From NCBI GenBank assembly GCA_013433145.1, contig CM024178.1:5317260-5381259 (forward strand): a DNA stretch of 64,000 nucleotides, in the 5' to 3' direction. Under the pieces are notes generated by a model. The model had not been told where the DNA came from. It did not search any database and saw nothing but the letters and a program-made list of their open reading frames with translations. The position numbers and the translations under genes are program-made. Position 1 is the stretch's first letter; every line of letters begins with the position of its first letter. Positions 37,936-59,626 of the stretch are shown here, piece by piece. The stretch comes from Ascaris suum. Its lineage: Eukaryota; Nematoda; Chromadorea; Rhabditida; Ascarididae.

Positions 37936-40900
37936 CATCATCCCAGGTCCTAACGGCCCACAATCTTTTATTATCGTTGTTGCATTTGTGGGCAAGTCCA
38001 GACTCTTTCAACGATCATAACTTCTACTGTGGTCTCAAAAAGTTTTTGCCGTCCTATTTTTGCGGTAAAAAAATGCTCCAATTCCTATTTTGTACCACAT
38101 AATGTTGATCCTATTACAATCTACACCGCATAGTATCGACTGTGTCGTAATCCATGACGCGTGGCGCTGATCTTATCCCAATCTGTACTGAAAAATATGA
38201 ATTATGTGGTATGGATTATGATACAATGAACTAGTCGATAACAAAACTGGAATTTTGCTGAAGAACTGAAACAAAACTGATCTCATAAACGATTCTTTTG
38301 TAAGTGTTATATCATTTACTACACTATTTCAACAATGCAGTAATGTTCCGTTTTGAGAATTCCCGTTTTTTTTTAAAAGACTGTTGGCTGCTTGAAATTT
38401 CTGAAATAAATCTGACGTTTTATGAGGTCATTTTTGCTTATTTTTATTAATTGTTTTGTTTGTCATCTTCTCGAACATATGATCCCCTAATGTACGGTCA
38501 GTGTTGTCAATTCAGAATGTTCTTCTGTCGAATTTGATCATTCGAGTTGGTTTGACTGCACGCCTTTTAGTCACGAACTTTTGTTTTTGCTTAGTCTACA
38601 AATTGTGAGAGGATCCTTCTCGGGAGGAGGTGCCAATTTTCTATGAAAGATCGTGGAAGAGAAGGGGAGAAGAAGAGTTTTTAGATTCGATCATTCAGAA
38701 TTTATTTCATCGCAATTCCTCTCCTGCCCACTCAAACGAATTCGGTTCCGCATCGGCTTTGCTCTGAGAATGCGTTCTCCTTGTACAACAGGCTCAACGG
38801 TATGCTATTCCACTTGTGTGATTCTGGATCATCAAGTGATTAAATCAATCAACGGGTCGGAAGTGGTTACTGATCAAATTCTATTGAGTGCTATATGTTC
38901 CCAATTCGTATTCATTCGTATTTGAAAGAACGACAATTCAAATTTTTTCCATTGAGGGTTTCTTCAGTATTTGAACTTAGTGCTGCAACTCGAAAAGAAT
39001 GGAAGGGAAATGTTGTTGAATTGAGAAACGAGCCCTACACAGTTATTTTGCCTAATATTACAACGTTTTTTATTTTTACGGCGCTGAAATTTTCGCGAAA
39101 TGTTAAATCTGAACTTAAGGAGCCAAGTTGTTGACTTTCATTCGTACTTTATGTGGTGACGCAATACGATAAGTGCATGCGTCGTCCACTTCAACGCAGA
39201 GCCAGTTCATTTATACTAACCACTCTCCTCCCCCGCCAACTCCGCGGTCACCGTTCCCACCTTCTTAGCACTTCCGATTTTGTTGAACGTTACACCTCTC
39301 AAATTTAATCGTACCACAACTATGAAGTCAGCTCAACTATTGATTAACTAATATTTGTTTCTTACATTCATCAGCGATAATAATTAGCGACTGATTATTG
39401 CGATATGTTTAACACAAGAGGCGTTCCATTTAAGTAAGTGCCAATCTTACACACCTCAACGACTTACCTCAACTTTAATTAAGGTACTCTTTGTCTGCAT
39501 TTTACCATATTCAGTCATCATTGCATGGCAGTTCACTATTTGTTTGCGTAATTCATTCAATTATCGAGCAATCTTTGATATGCCTCTAGCGTCTTTTATT
39601 TTGCATTCCAAGTCGTTATTCAGTCTTTCAGTTTGTTTTCATAGATACTTAGATTATGGTGAATTTCATTTTATTGTTTAATATTTCATCAATATAATGG
39701 AAGAGAAGGAAAATTATGCCCATTACTGCAAACCTTTTTTTTATCTTTTATCCAAAATTTTCGTTATTCCTGGATCAGATAAATTGTCATCTTTCTCTTA
39801 CGATCATTACAATTGCAGAAGATTAAAACAGAAGAAAAATATCGCTGAATTGAACAAAACGAAATACTTATCAAGCGTAAACCATAAACTCTTCGTTACA
39901 TTGACGACGAGTTTATGCTTAAATATTCAATCGAGACAGGAAATACAAGTAATGCACAAAGTGGACAATTGAAAATTCGACCCATGGGTGGGAAAAAACT
40001 TTAATTAGCTGCGAACTAAACGGTACCCCGTTAGCCGCATTTCCAATGCATAAACGTTCGTAAGTTGTGATACGAATACATAGTTCACTTTTAAAAGCGA
40101 TTCTAATGAGATGATCCTGGAAGTGATCGTTTGGGGGAGGGGGAGGGGGAAGAGGAGTATAGGAATAATATTTTTTTTCTACCGAAATTGCTCTTAGTTT
40201 ATGCATGAACCGTTCAAATATGATTTCCTTCCCGTTTTTGATATGGTTTGATGGTGCATATTTCCGCTTATCAGCGCGATTGCTCTCTGAGAAAACGAGG
40301 GCATATTTTTTTTACGTGCTTGAAATTCATTTTCAAACAAGAATTTTAGTTCAAATTCGAATAAGTTGAAATAATAAGGCTTGATAAGTTTTTCTTTTCA
40401 ATGCTCAGGGTTGCATTCATGGGTTTACTGCATTCATCGCAAATATGGTTTTATCAACAAATGCTCTTAAAATCAACATTTGAATTGAATCAAGGTTAAG
40501 CATGATCCTCAATAATTGCACATAACAACATAATAGAAATTACATAGGAAGATCAAGCGTCGCGAAGGTAGGCTATACGTGAATGTTGAACGAAGCTATC
40601 AAAAGTTAAGGCGAAATTTTCAGATAAGAAGAGCCGCCAGCCAATCCAGCCATACATTTCGAGGAATCCTTCGATATTAAATTTATAAGCATTGAATAGG
40701 AGAAGCTTTTGATGTGGGTCATTTCCTGATAGAATCTATAGTCGGCCTACAACATTTCCGTCTCCTTCACATTGTAAATCGTCATCGATATTTGTGTGAT
40801 TTTCTAACGTCGAACGTCTCTGCATCTTTCGATTTTTTCTTTCCTCTGCATATTGCATAAACTCTATGAATATTTGTTTCACTCAGCTGATGGATAAAAT

Positions 40901-41841
40901 TCTCAACTTCAACTGCATCCTTTAATTATAACTTTAATTTCATCTTTGCGATAAATTTTATTATCGATCTTTTTCTGATTTTTTTTTGATGGTTCGATTG
41001 CACTTAAGAATTGATGCAAATATCGGAGATGTTTGGCGCATAACTTCATAAAAAGTTTTTTTTTTGCAATCAGTAACACATTTTAAAGTGCTTCAGAGAC
41101 GAAAATCCTCCTAAGGTTTTAACGAAAGTATAATGACGCATTAACAACTATAAGTGATCGAATTCATTTCCAATTATTAAAAGAGCGAGGCAAAAAAGGC
41201 GATCCAACGAGCATGGCATTTCTTTAGGAAGGAAGTCGCCCTTGCAAACAGTTTCTCTCAACGCATAATTGCTTGTATAAATTTTTAAAGTGAGTTTAGA
41301 CTGCATAAAATTATTTATGAGATATCACCTTAAAATGCGGAAATCAAAGTTCCTTCTCGTTGATAATTCCTATTGATAAAGATGTTGAGTGTTGCTGTAA
41401 GTTCTTCATCGATTATGTACTCTTCGCTCGTTTATACGTCATTTTCCACTGAAGCATCCCCCTATTCAATCGAGAAAAACATTTCATGATACAGCTGTTA
41501 CGTTTTTGAAATTACCGTTGCAGTTAGCATGCATACAATACACCTACTCATTTAGGGTAAACTCATCTTGCACTGTGCATGATTCAAAAATTTTCATTAC
41601 CTGCTATGTAACCCTTCCAAGATTATTAGGGGATCCTGCAAGTTCCGGAATTTGTGAGTGAGACTTTACAATACACAGTGCTTGTGATATAGTTTAGAGC
41701 CTGAACGACTCCGGTAAAACGTTATTTCATTCTCGCTTAATTTAAACTGACTACATAATAGTGAAATAATCGTTACTGCGGGACGGTCTTTAATTATTAT
41801 ATGCAAATTCGCGATAATGAAAGGAAGCGATTTTTTTCCAG

Positions 41842-44327
41842 AAGCATTTTCACCATACGAACAACGAGCATTGGAACGAGCCATTGTTGCGAGTGGTAGT
41901 CAGTGTCGGTTGTGTAAACGGAGTGTTGAATCGCCGTTGCAATCGATGTGGCCTTATCCAACGTATAAACCCATCTCATGGGATAAATACTACGTTGCTG
42001 ATCCTAATGGGGGTTAGTTCTTTAATTTCATCAAAATTATACATCTGGTTTATTTACCCGGATTTTCGGTTAATTTGCCTTTGTGGGCGCCATTTTAAAT
42101 GCAATTTTAAAGCAGAGATCGTTCCGAATACGCGATTAAAAAGTTATGTATAGTGGATGTCCGTCATTTGCATCAAAAAAGTACTGCCAACAAATATTGT
42201 TGCTTTCGAATGTTTAAAGATCAAAATAGGCTTTCGATGCCTCAAAATAAACGTCGATGGATAATGCATCGATTGACTTATTGATGAAAAGAGGCGTAAT
42301 TGACCAAAAGGCGCTTGAAAAGCTTCGTTGACGAAACAGTTTTTGTCGTATTTAACGAACGTACGCATTCACATTTTCACAGCAATTGCAAATCTCATTG
42401 CTTCATTCTTGGGGGTCGGTAGTCTACAAATATATTTTTTGGGTAAATAACATATGAGAATGTTTACTCGGTAGATAATCTATAAGTATATTTCTTAGAG
42501 AAGTAATTTGACAGTTTACTTCTTCCAAAAGTAATGCTTGTGAATATCTCCTAAATTAACATTATATATATATATATATCTTACCTAAGTAATCAAAGAG
42601 TAACTGTTACTTAGATTATTAGTAAATATGAGAGTGCATAAAACTATTGATTTGATTGTAGCAAATTTAAGTTATAACAAAACAAATCTAATCAAAAGAA
42701 AGAATATTTGAACATTGATGAAAAGAATCTCTTCAATTTGATTGTAGCACTCTCAATCTCACTTTCAAATGCCATTTTGTTCGTTTTGAAAATCGGAAGA
42801 AGAAAGGCGAAATTTATTTGCGTACTGCTGATAGCATTTAGATGAATAAAGATAGGCAATTCAATGAACTCCACATGCGTGAAATTCATCTTTTCCAATC
42901 TGATACATGAGAGTGAAAGTGGTGTTGTGTGAATTGAAAAATGTCCATTATATGTCTTTAATGGTAACCCTGCATCATCTTATAGTGCTATCTGCTAGTG
43001 CACTTTTACAAGGTCTTATCGTCTTTAAAACGACGTTTTTTTTTCAAATTTTATTTTATTTAGCTTATTTCGTTCTATATGCATATTAATTTACATATGT
43101 CACTTAAATGGCTTTTATTAATTGGTTTACTTGTTTAATTAGTTATTCATATCCACTTCAGTTGGCCCGAATATTTTCACCTGGCATCTATACGCCATCC
43201 ACATATGGACTCTTTTTGTCTTTTTTTTCCTCCTTTAGAAGCTGAGTGAATAGAAAACACTGTAATATTGAGGCTTTGAAATGTTTCGGTATATTTTTAT
43301 GAGCGAAATTTAAAGTGGGATCAGTTTTCGAATTGTTGTGCTCTTTTATAGGTAAATCGACAATAACAAGTGGACTGGCCGCAGGAATAACAATTGGAGT
43401 TTTCTTTACGGTATTCTTGTTGACGTTTGGCTGTCGAATATATAGCGCAAGAATGGAGCGTCTCGAAAGAAGAAATAGCGAACGCGTCGCCAATAGTTGG
43501 TTACAAAAAATAATATATTATAAACTCATCCGAATATATTGTTTTGAAATGAGTGAATAGTGAAATTTTTGAATTTTGGCGCTTGATTACATTAATAACT
43601 GTAGTAAAATATCATTGAGTATCAAGTAGAAAATTGTTTTCAATATGCAAATATTCCTATGGTCACGAGCACCGTAATTTGACGATGATCACCATCGCCA
43701 TCAGTACTAATGACTCCGCAAACGAAAAGTTTCTGAGTGCAAAATGCTTGAAATAAAAAAAAATTTTTGAGTTCATGTTGTTTCATTGTTTTCAAAAATT
43801 GCTTTGAATAACTGAATCTTGGTCAAGTTTAATGCAAATTGATTTAGATGTGACCCTATTTGATCTCCATCCTTGACGTCCTGACTGCATGTTCACGCTA
43901 GCGATGCTTCTCCATCTCATACCGAAGAATTCGTAATGACTATTTCACGTTCATAGAGCTTGACTTCACGACGTGAATCACTGCAGAGCATATCCCGACT
44001 CTCATTGGCCACTTTTTGTATCGCACAAACTGATTAGGTGAAGCAGTTCAAAAACTATCTAAATACAAATCTATCACATCTTTTCAACATGCGATAAACT
44101 AGATTTTGAGCTAAGAGCAGGTGTAATTAAGGTAAGTTGTGATTACTTCAGGTGCGATCAATGCCGAGGATTTTGCTGCCGACTTATGGATATGTGGAGT
44201 ACCAAGAGAACCACCACCACCTTACGAGATAGCGATACATATGCCGAGGTGTGCGTCATCGCTTCCAACCCCACCACCACCTACGCCGTCATTAGCGCCT
44301 TCAACTCCATTTACTATCGTTAGCTAG
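41842..44327 (+). CDS. Single-pass membrane protein with cytoplasmic PPPPY motif (last three exons)
   Basis: Exons 41842-42012, 43352-43495 and 44152-44327 join in phase 1 at each junction (split codons Gly, Gly, Ser); 163 residues are visible. Exon 1 follows a strong acceptor (tttttttccag) and encodes an ectodomain piece with CRLC and WPYPTYKPISWDKYY. Exon 2 holds one transmembrane helix (TSGLAAGITIGVFFTVFLLT) followed by RIYSARMERLERR, a positive stop-transfer segment. Exon 3 is the tail: DLWICGVP, REPPPPYEIAI, then Pro-rich PTPPPPTPSLAPSTP and the stop. PPxY is the classic ligand of WW domains of Nedd4-type ubiquitin ligases. The layout (short Cys ectodomain, one helix, PPxY tail) resembles WBP1/VOPP1/Shisa-type adaptors, but I see no diagnostic signature. 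An upstream ATG at 41817 is in frame but lies in the polypyrimidine tract, so an upstream signal-peptide exon ending in phase 1 is expected and was not found. Confidence 0.72.
42563..42579. repeat. Short (TA)n tract
   Basis: About eight TA units within the first visible intron of the PPPPY membrane-protein gene. Confidence 0.9.
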
Positions 44328-46960
44328 AAGCTGCTATTTGATCATTTTCCCAATGATCCACTTGCTCATAAGTTTCTTTTGCATCATACCTGTTCGCTTT
44401 CTATGCTTTTGAATCTCATGATAGTTGAGAGCATACAACGATAGAGTTGTGGTGAAAGTATTCGCGTTTAGACGGAATTAAATTAAAATCATTGATAGGA
44501 AACAGTATAGAAATTGATTGGAATTCGTTTCCAGTTCAATGTTCTTCTTGAACTGAACATTCATAGACACTTCGTCGAATTCTTTCACTTTTTTGAGCGA
44601 GCTGATGAAATTATTGTTGATTGTTTGTATTATTGATGTTGACTATGGTTGCTCAATGTGTCTGAGTGATTTTGCACCACTTTTTATTTGTAATGTTTTT
44701 TGTGCACATTCATTGCTGTTGTTTTGGTGGACGGAGCGTCAAGGAGGGAGGGGGGAGGGGAAGAAGGAACGAATGGAGATGAAGGACCTTCAAGGTTCCC
44801 AACCTCGTTTCCTATGCTAACGTTCATCCATTTCATGGGGTGCCGGAACTCGAATGCTTCGATGGCTGTCGCATCTCTCCTTGTTTCGGGACATTTTACG
44901 TGCCTTTCCATCGAATCATTGCAAAGTTGTTGCATTAAATGATGCCAATATAAATATAAAAGGACGTTTTTTGCTGCAAATTTCATCGCGCAGTTTTCGT
45001 TATTTACTAGAGAATAGAATATTAGAATGAATTGGCTTCCCGTAAATATTTTGACACGCTAAACGAAAAATTGACGGTATTAATAATTCGGCTGAGTGTA
45101 TTCGAATCGATGCTTATAAAAAATCGGGTTCGTTTATCATTACTAAAAATGACTTTTTATTGCATCGTTGTCAAAAATTTAGGTATGTTTATCATTTCTG
45201 TTGAGATGTTTGTCATTTGTCTCTCATTCGTGCCCAAATACGATCATCGACGTCATCTTCCTAGCTACTAAGAGCGATAAAAATATTATCATTTGTGCTG
45301 TAATTGTAGAGTTAATGTGAAATGTCGCAGTTTTTTCTCTTTGCCGTTCGATGGAACTTTCCTTTGAATTTAGGCGATTATATTTCCACCTCAGAGTGTC
45401 ATTTAATTTCACTTCATCGGCGAAGGAAAAATATTTGCATTTTGATGGAATTCGACTTCTTTTTTTTTCAAATACACGAAAGTTTTTCAGCTTTGTTCAT
45501 TTGTTTTCTCTGATTGAATCGAAGATTACAATTTTTCAAATTGTGATTCACTAAATTTAGCGTTAACATTGGACATCTGACATTGTAAATAGTTATTATT
45601 TCGATTTTCTATATAGTGTTTGTTTGTATTTCCTCAATAAATTGGCTTTCATTAAAAAGTAATAACTCTCTTTCATACGTCTTCTCATAATTTTAATATT
45701 CTTTTACGCTAAAATTGTGCTATTTAATTGTTATCGAAAAATTATGTTGTCTTTATCTCTTTTATCGATTCTGCTGTATACTTGCGGGTGTTGCTAATCT
45801 AGACGGCATATAATGACCAACTGATGACCTGAAGCAAAGGAAAATGACCACGACATTACTCACCCATTCAACACATCTAATTGCTCTTGAGCTGCAGTTC
45901 TCTTGTCCAGCTCAGAAAACGAGATTGATTATGATCTCGGCACATGAGAAATGAATGGAAAAGCGAACACAAAAATTGACATCAAGGATGATGAAATCGC
46001 ATATTGTTAATATGCATCGATAAATAACTCGGCGTCCAGTTATTGCCATTGAACTTTGAATTATCGTCTATCAATTGCAAATTTGCATTTTTCGTTGCAA
46101 ATATTGCATAAAGAATAAAATCTTTCTTTTATTGTTTATCCTTCTACAGCCAAACAGCTGTTTTGGAATAAGAGAAATTTGCATAATTTAGTATTACCTT
46201 TTTAGAAAAAGAACAGCACAGTCACTATTCGGTTATTGAGAACCTTTTTGCGAAATGACATAATTGCTTTGATGTACTTGAACATACCAGTCTGGAGAGT
46301 TTGGAGTTCGGGAAGTTCAAGAACAACCTGACAGTTACGCAGAATCCGACTTTAATATACAATTCGTGAAATAAAATAATCATATTATATTGGCTTAAAG
46401 ATGTTCACGATTGTTTTCAAGCGAACGTCTAAAAAAAGTCGCGAAATGGCAAATTTCCGCGACAGAACTCAATGATGTTGAAATCGTTTCTGATAGGCAA
46501 GAATATCCCGAAACTGTAGCCACCGTAGCCCACTTTTTGCCAAATTTGCATCTCAAATCTCTATGATACAAAAAAGAGTGGAGACGCGGAGAAGCCGTCA
46601 TCACCATGATCACTTTTTTTGCTTTAAACCTACTTGTAGAATGTCTAATCAGACACTGCTGTATTTTGAGGACATCTGCCAACAAATTTCCGCATTCATA
46701 TACTGCTAAATGTCTAACGATTCCAGTTGAATTTGAATGTACTTAACGATGTATGCAGTACGACAGGTGCTACGCGTTTTACCTCATCATGAAATTTCGC
46801 ATTAGGTGCAAAGCGCTTATTGCGGTCATTAATAACTTATGAACAATGATTCAACGATCAAAGCTTCATATTATGGCGCGAAGAGCTGTTAAAATTCCAT
46901 TAAAAAGACAATGATATGATGGATGGAAGCAGAGAATTGATCAGATGAAGCAATGTTCCG
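44328..46960. other. Convergent intergenic region between the PPPPY protein gene and the ALDH gene
   Basis: The two flanking genes point towards each other, so this should hold both 3' UTRs. A plus-strand AATAAA at 45636-45641 is a possible distal poly(A) signal for the membrane-protein gene. I found no canonical hexamer close to the ALDH stop. Small ORFs (for example 44593-44820 plus and 46395-46685 minus) show no family features. Confidence 0.45.
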
Positions 46961-56293
<9,333 letters not shown>

Positions 56294-56312
56294 GACGTCA
56301 CCTAGGAATTAA
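56294..56312 (-). promoter_or_regulatory. Probable SL trans-splice acceptor and 5' leader of the ALDH gene
   Basis: The minus strand reads AATTCCTAG (AG at 56303-56302) followed by GTGACGTC and the ATG at 56293, an 8-nt leader typical after spliced-leader addition. The bases across the start read TGACGTCA, an exact CREB/ATF-type palindrome. It is only suggestive here because it lies inside the mature mRNA. Confidence 0.45.
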
Positions 56313-56525
56313 TTGGTGTTGCAAGTTTATTTCTGATACTTCGTGCAAATATATCCTGATCTTCGACCTGAAGAAGGGAACTATGCAATATAAGATAGTA
56401 AAATATTGTGACGCTCACAAAAATGCATTGAGAAAATGTAGCGTTTAAAAAACTTTTCTTCTATAAATGCAAACTCTATAGCTGTCTGGATTTTATTTCA
56501 ATATTTATGCTAAGGTATGTGCCCT

Positions 56526-56544
56526 CCCCCCCCCCCCCCCCCCC
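56526..56544. repeat. Poly-C run
   Basis: Nineteen consecutive C just upstream (gene sense) of the ALDH start. Confidence 0.9.
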
Positions 56545-56711
56545 GAAAGAGAGAAAAAGAACTCATAAAACATACCGAAAGAAAGGATACGAAAATAAGA
56601 GGACTGTGGATAGATCTATATGGATTTTCTTTCAGTACTGATTACAGCGTTTGAGGGATCTCAGCATCCCATATATTCCTCGTAAGTGGGGTTGCCGCTC
56701 CCTCGACCACC

Positions 56712-57296
56712 TTGCTTTGTTCCCCGTACATATCACACCTCTATAAAACTCCTTCAAGGGGGGCTTCGCGCCTTCTGCATAACATAAATAGAAGGAAAAG
56801 ATGCTCCGCTCCGCCTTCATACCACACACGAAAGGGAAGGTGGAACCGAATCCGACTCCACGACCCCTCAACCCCAAGCGACCGTCTTAACCGCTCCGTC
56901 GTTCCGACCACGCAACCCTCGTCATTTCCACCCGCTTTTGTATTTCATAATGAAATGGTCACACTCCCCTCGTCTATTCCCTTGTACGTGTATCGAGCAA
57001 TTGTGCGCAATGTATTCACCTTTAAAAGTACTCTCACTATACACCGAACTTGTGGAGTAAGCCCACCACTGAGAGAAATATTGAGGGTGGGAATTTCCCC
57101 TCGAAATTTTATCGACATTTTCACCACCATACACTACACCGATCCACCTGCCCAACAACTCATCCAAGAGAGAAGGCAAAGAAAGAGACAGAAAAAAATT
57201 TCAAAATTTGATCACTTTGAAGACAGTTATCGTCTTACAAGACAAAACCAAATTAATGAATGTCCTTCAATTCTGCAAATGCAAATATTCTTCTGA
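56712..57296 (+). other. Longest single open frame in the window (194 codons), unassigned
   Basis: It begins at a TTG; the first ATG in frame is at 56950. It is Pro/Ser/Arg-rich at first and basic near the end (QERRQRKRQKK). It has no domain I recognise, no signal peptide and an unconvincing codon pattern. It is divergent from, and just upstream of, the ALDH gene. More GC-rich than its surroundings, which lowers stop frequency. Either a small unknown gene or chance. Confidence 0.2.
56830..56905 (-). pseudogene. tRNA-like relic (Ser/Leu-type D arm), possible SINE head
   Basis: The minus strand has CGGAGCGGTTAAGACGGTCG, which resembles the D arm and box A of class II (Ser/Leu) tRNAs with AGCG/CGCT pairing. 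A GATTCGGTTCC stretch about 30 nt on only partly matches box B. No complete cloverleaf can be drawn. It lies inside a 194-codon plus-strand ORF (56712-57296), which is therefore suspect. Confidence 0.25.
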
Positions 57297-57515
57297 AATC
57301 AAATAATAAGTGTATAAACGGGTGACTGGATACAACCAGTGACTGTGAAAAGAAATTAGAATTTCAAAAATTTTCTTATTTGCAACCGAAATCTGGTTGA
57401 AACCAACTTCACTTCCAAAATGTCGATTCTTCTCGACCAGAGGAGTCCAGATGGAAGCACAGTTTCGACTGAATTCGGAAATACCGACCGGCTGATACCT
57501 TTTGGTTGGTAAAAA
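57240..57515 (-). other. Open minus-strand frame without ATG, unassigned
   Basis: About 82 codons open from a TAG to a TGA, beginning FLPTKRYQPVGISEFSRN and ending YYLISEEYLHLQN. It has no ATG near its start and no clear acceptor. It could be a terminal exon of an unknown gene upstream of ALDH, or chance. Confidence 0.15.
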
Positions 57516-57893
57516 CTACCAGAATTTCAATTTCCAACTAAAGTCCAGTTAAAAAGCACTCGTCGCAAGGATAGAGTGGATCTTTTTCGACCATAGTCGC
57601 ATTTCATACAGGTAAGCGATAGCAATAAACAATACTTATGTGAAAGCAGCCAAAGTAAAATAGACGACACGGCTGAGCTGAATGTGAGATGACGAGTTTC
57701 GTTGCAAAAGCACAATAAATGAACAGTTTTGAAAAAAAAAGAAAAAGGAACGGAAATGACATTTTCGCAGAATTATCCACAGCTGTGAAATATTTGTGCA
57801 AATGATTGACAATATCGAAGCGCGCATATGAGATAATTTGAGTAAGCTAAAGCCAACTGAGTTTGCGCGATTTATGAAGTCCTTAGCTTCAGG

Positions 57894-58061
57894 TTAAACG
57901 AGCCAACGCTTCAACCTCTTCGAATACAACAAGACAAGAATAATGTTGATTATAAGAGGACTGCATAAAACGAATGTGGAAGGATAGAGAACGGTTACGT
58001 ATCGCAAGAGGTTTCTGCCGAGCTCGAACATTAAATTTGTTTGCGTAGTTGGCAGTAGTAA
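57894..58061 (-). CDS. Possible terminal exon of a multi-pass membrane protein (chemoreceptor-like)
   Basis: The frame reads QTNLMFELGRNLLRYVTVLY, a hydrophobic helix (FVLCSPLIINIILVLLY), SKRLKRWLV, then TAA. A last helix followed by a short basic tail is the usual end of nematode 7TM chemoreceptors. An acceptor-like GGGAAG precedes it. A second frame is also open here. The related segment at 58430-58730 supports a real family. No other exon of the gene could be joined. Confidence 0.25.
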   Translation of the reverse strand, partial: LLLPTTQTNLMFELGRNLLRYVTVLYPSTFVLCSPLIINIILVLLYSKRLKRWLV

Positions 58062-58428
58062 CTTCCCAGACACAAAACCTCAAATCATTTGGTCCCTAAT
58101 TATGAGTCAGGGTGCTAAGAGGGCAACAATAATGTACATATTTTTCTAAGAAATAAGCATTCAGACACTACTGCTGACGACCGTTTATAGCTCTAAACCA
58201 TTTCCTTTCGCGAGATGCTCTTTAGAAGTCGGTTAGAAATAGTTTTTGTCGACCCCACCCCTTTGAATGGAACTGCGATCAGAACTTCCAAAAGGAATTG
58301 CATCAGAAACTTTTTGATCAACAACTTTTTAAAATTAACAGTCCGCCTTGACTGAATGCACCGTCGTCAAATCGTGCGAGTTCCGCAAAAAAAACTTCAA
58401 AAATACACATGTTTTCAAATCTACAGGT

Positions 58429-58711
58429 ACCTGCATATTGCCACTTCTTCAGGGCTCGATTTGATTGCATCGCCGCACAATAAGTTTGGGGTAAATTCAG
58501 CGAAGTAATATAAATCAGAGTTGCACAGTTTGCGGAATCGATAGCCGCAGTTAAACAGGATGAGCGAGTTAAGGTCGGTTATTAATATTATCTCAACTGG
58601 GAGGAAGATGGCTGTATGTAACGAGGCTACACAAAACTCAGGACAAACAACAGCCAAATGTCGCATCACATCTCTGCTTAACCCGAAGATCGAATTTGTC
58701 TGCGCAACAGA
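58429..58711 (-). pseudogene. Related membrane-protein-like exon or remnant
   Basis: Open from an acceptor-like TTGCGCAG: QTNSIFGLSRDVMRHLAVVC, a hydrophobic segment (AIFLPVEIILI), DLNSLILFNCGYRFRKL, and a donor ATGCAG|GTACCT. Its first 20 residues align with the 57.9-kb exon (QTN-F-L-R-R-V). Probably a tandem paralogue or decayed copy. The family is uncertain. Confidence 0.25.
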
Positions 58712-59139
58712 GGACGGTGCAAAATTTGCCTTGATTTAGTCACAGTTAGCAACGAACAAGAAGCCATCATAAGCAAGGCAACCTTGCTGTGAACACTTGT
58801 TCGTCCTTTTCGTACTTCCTCGTTCGTCAAAATTAATGAACCTTTCGAAGATTGTTGGTTTTATCACTGACTGATACTTTTTACGAACTTGTCAACGCCA
58901 TCTTCACAATACAACATTCCATGCGGTAATTGCGCCATCTATTCTCCATTGTTAGTGGCTGACTCACGATAGGCTTCGTGGATCCACCTTACTCTACCCT
59001 CAAGCACATTTTTCTTTGACTAGCAAAAGAAAGCTATATTTTTTGGCATCTGCCCTTATCCGATTTCGGCATGTGTTGTAGTCTGCCCTGCAACTCGGCA
59101 AAACCCATTTCTCCTTGCACATGTGTCATTCACTGCCAT

Positions 59140-59626
59140 TACTCTTGCCAGTTCATACTTTCGGCAATCCCAGCACCTTCATCTTGTTCAAGGTTGACTT
59201 CTGGCAGAAATCGAGAATCGGCGATGATTGCAAAAATCTTCGAGGGACCGTTGTCCATCCAATTTGTCTAAAGTTTCTGCTCTAAAACTACGCATGCTAG
59301 CTTGAAAAACGCATCAAAAGAAGAAATTAGTCGGTCGAAGTAATCAAAAAATGAAACCAACGCACCTCTCGGCTGAAGGGGAACAGAGATGTGCGAGAAT
59401 AATGACTGCTTTAATACGATAACGTGACAAAGAACGCAAAATGACTGCTGCGTAGTAGAAGGCCGTCAGTGTTATGTGGGCACTCCAAGCGATCTTAAGT
59501 ATAACGAGGACTACTTCGACCTGTGGGTAGTTTTTAGCGAGCTGGCAAAGGGTCCTCCTGAATGCATCACGTATCAGATGCTTTGCATGGTCGAGACCAG
59601 AAAAATTCGATTGCAATCCTCATCGA
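59140..59626 (-). other. Exon-like open segments, unassigned
   Basis: Two minus-strand pieces stand out: a stretch at about 59150-59270 after acceptor AAACTTTAG (WMDNGPSKIFAIIADSRFLP), and a hydrophobic one at about 59370-59600 (VEVVLVILKIAWSAHITLTA then FYYAAVILRSLSRYRIKAVI) with donor GAGAG|GTGCGT. The plus strand is also open over 59476-59769. I cannot decide the strand or product. Confidence 0.15.

Larger units (their letters stand above)
29674..41841. other. Long T-rich stretch with no supported gene
   Basis: Strongly T-rich on the + strand, as expected for intron or flank of a plus-strand transcript such as the membrane-protein gene at 41.8-44.3 kb. It holds (CT)n at 30658-30676, a degenerate TTTAT/TTTG repeat at 37690-37935 and a G-run at 36035-36046. 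Weak exon-like pieces: a signal-peptide-like ATG exon at 31163-31211 ending AATG|GTCAGA, ORFs at 38895-39134 and 39697-39972 (plus), and one at 36113-36349 (minus). None has a recognisable domain. Confidence 0.4.

Noticed and set aside
37673..38020. 115-codon Phe/Ile/Leu-rich ORF resembling a membrane protein
   Set aside because: Encoded by the degenerate TTTAT repeat.
41817..41841. ATG at 41817 as the start of the PPPPY protein
   Set aside because: It would put the start inside a strong polypyrimidine acceptor (tttttttccag) and leave a membrane protein without a signal sequence; an upstream exon is more likely.
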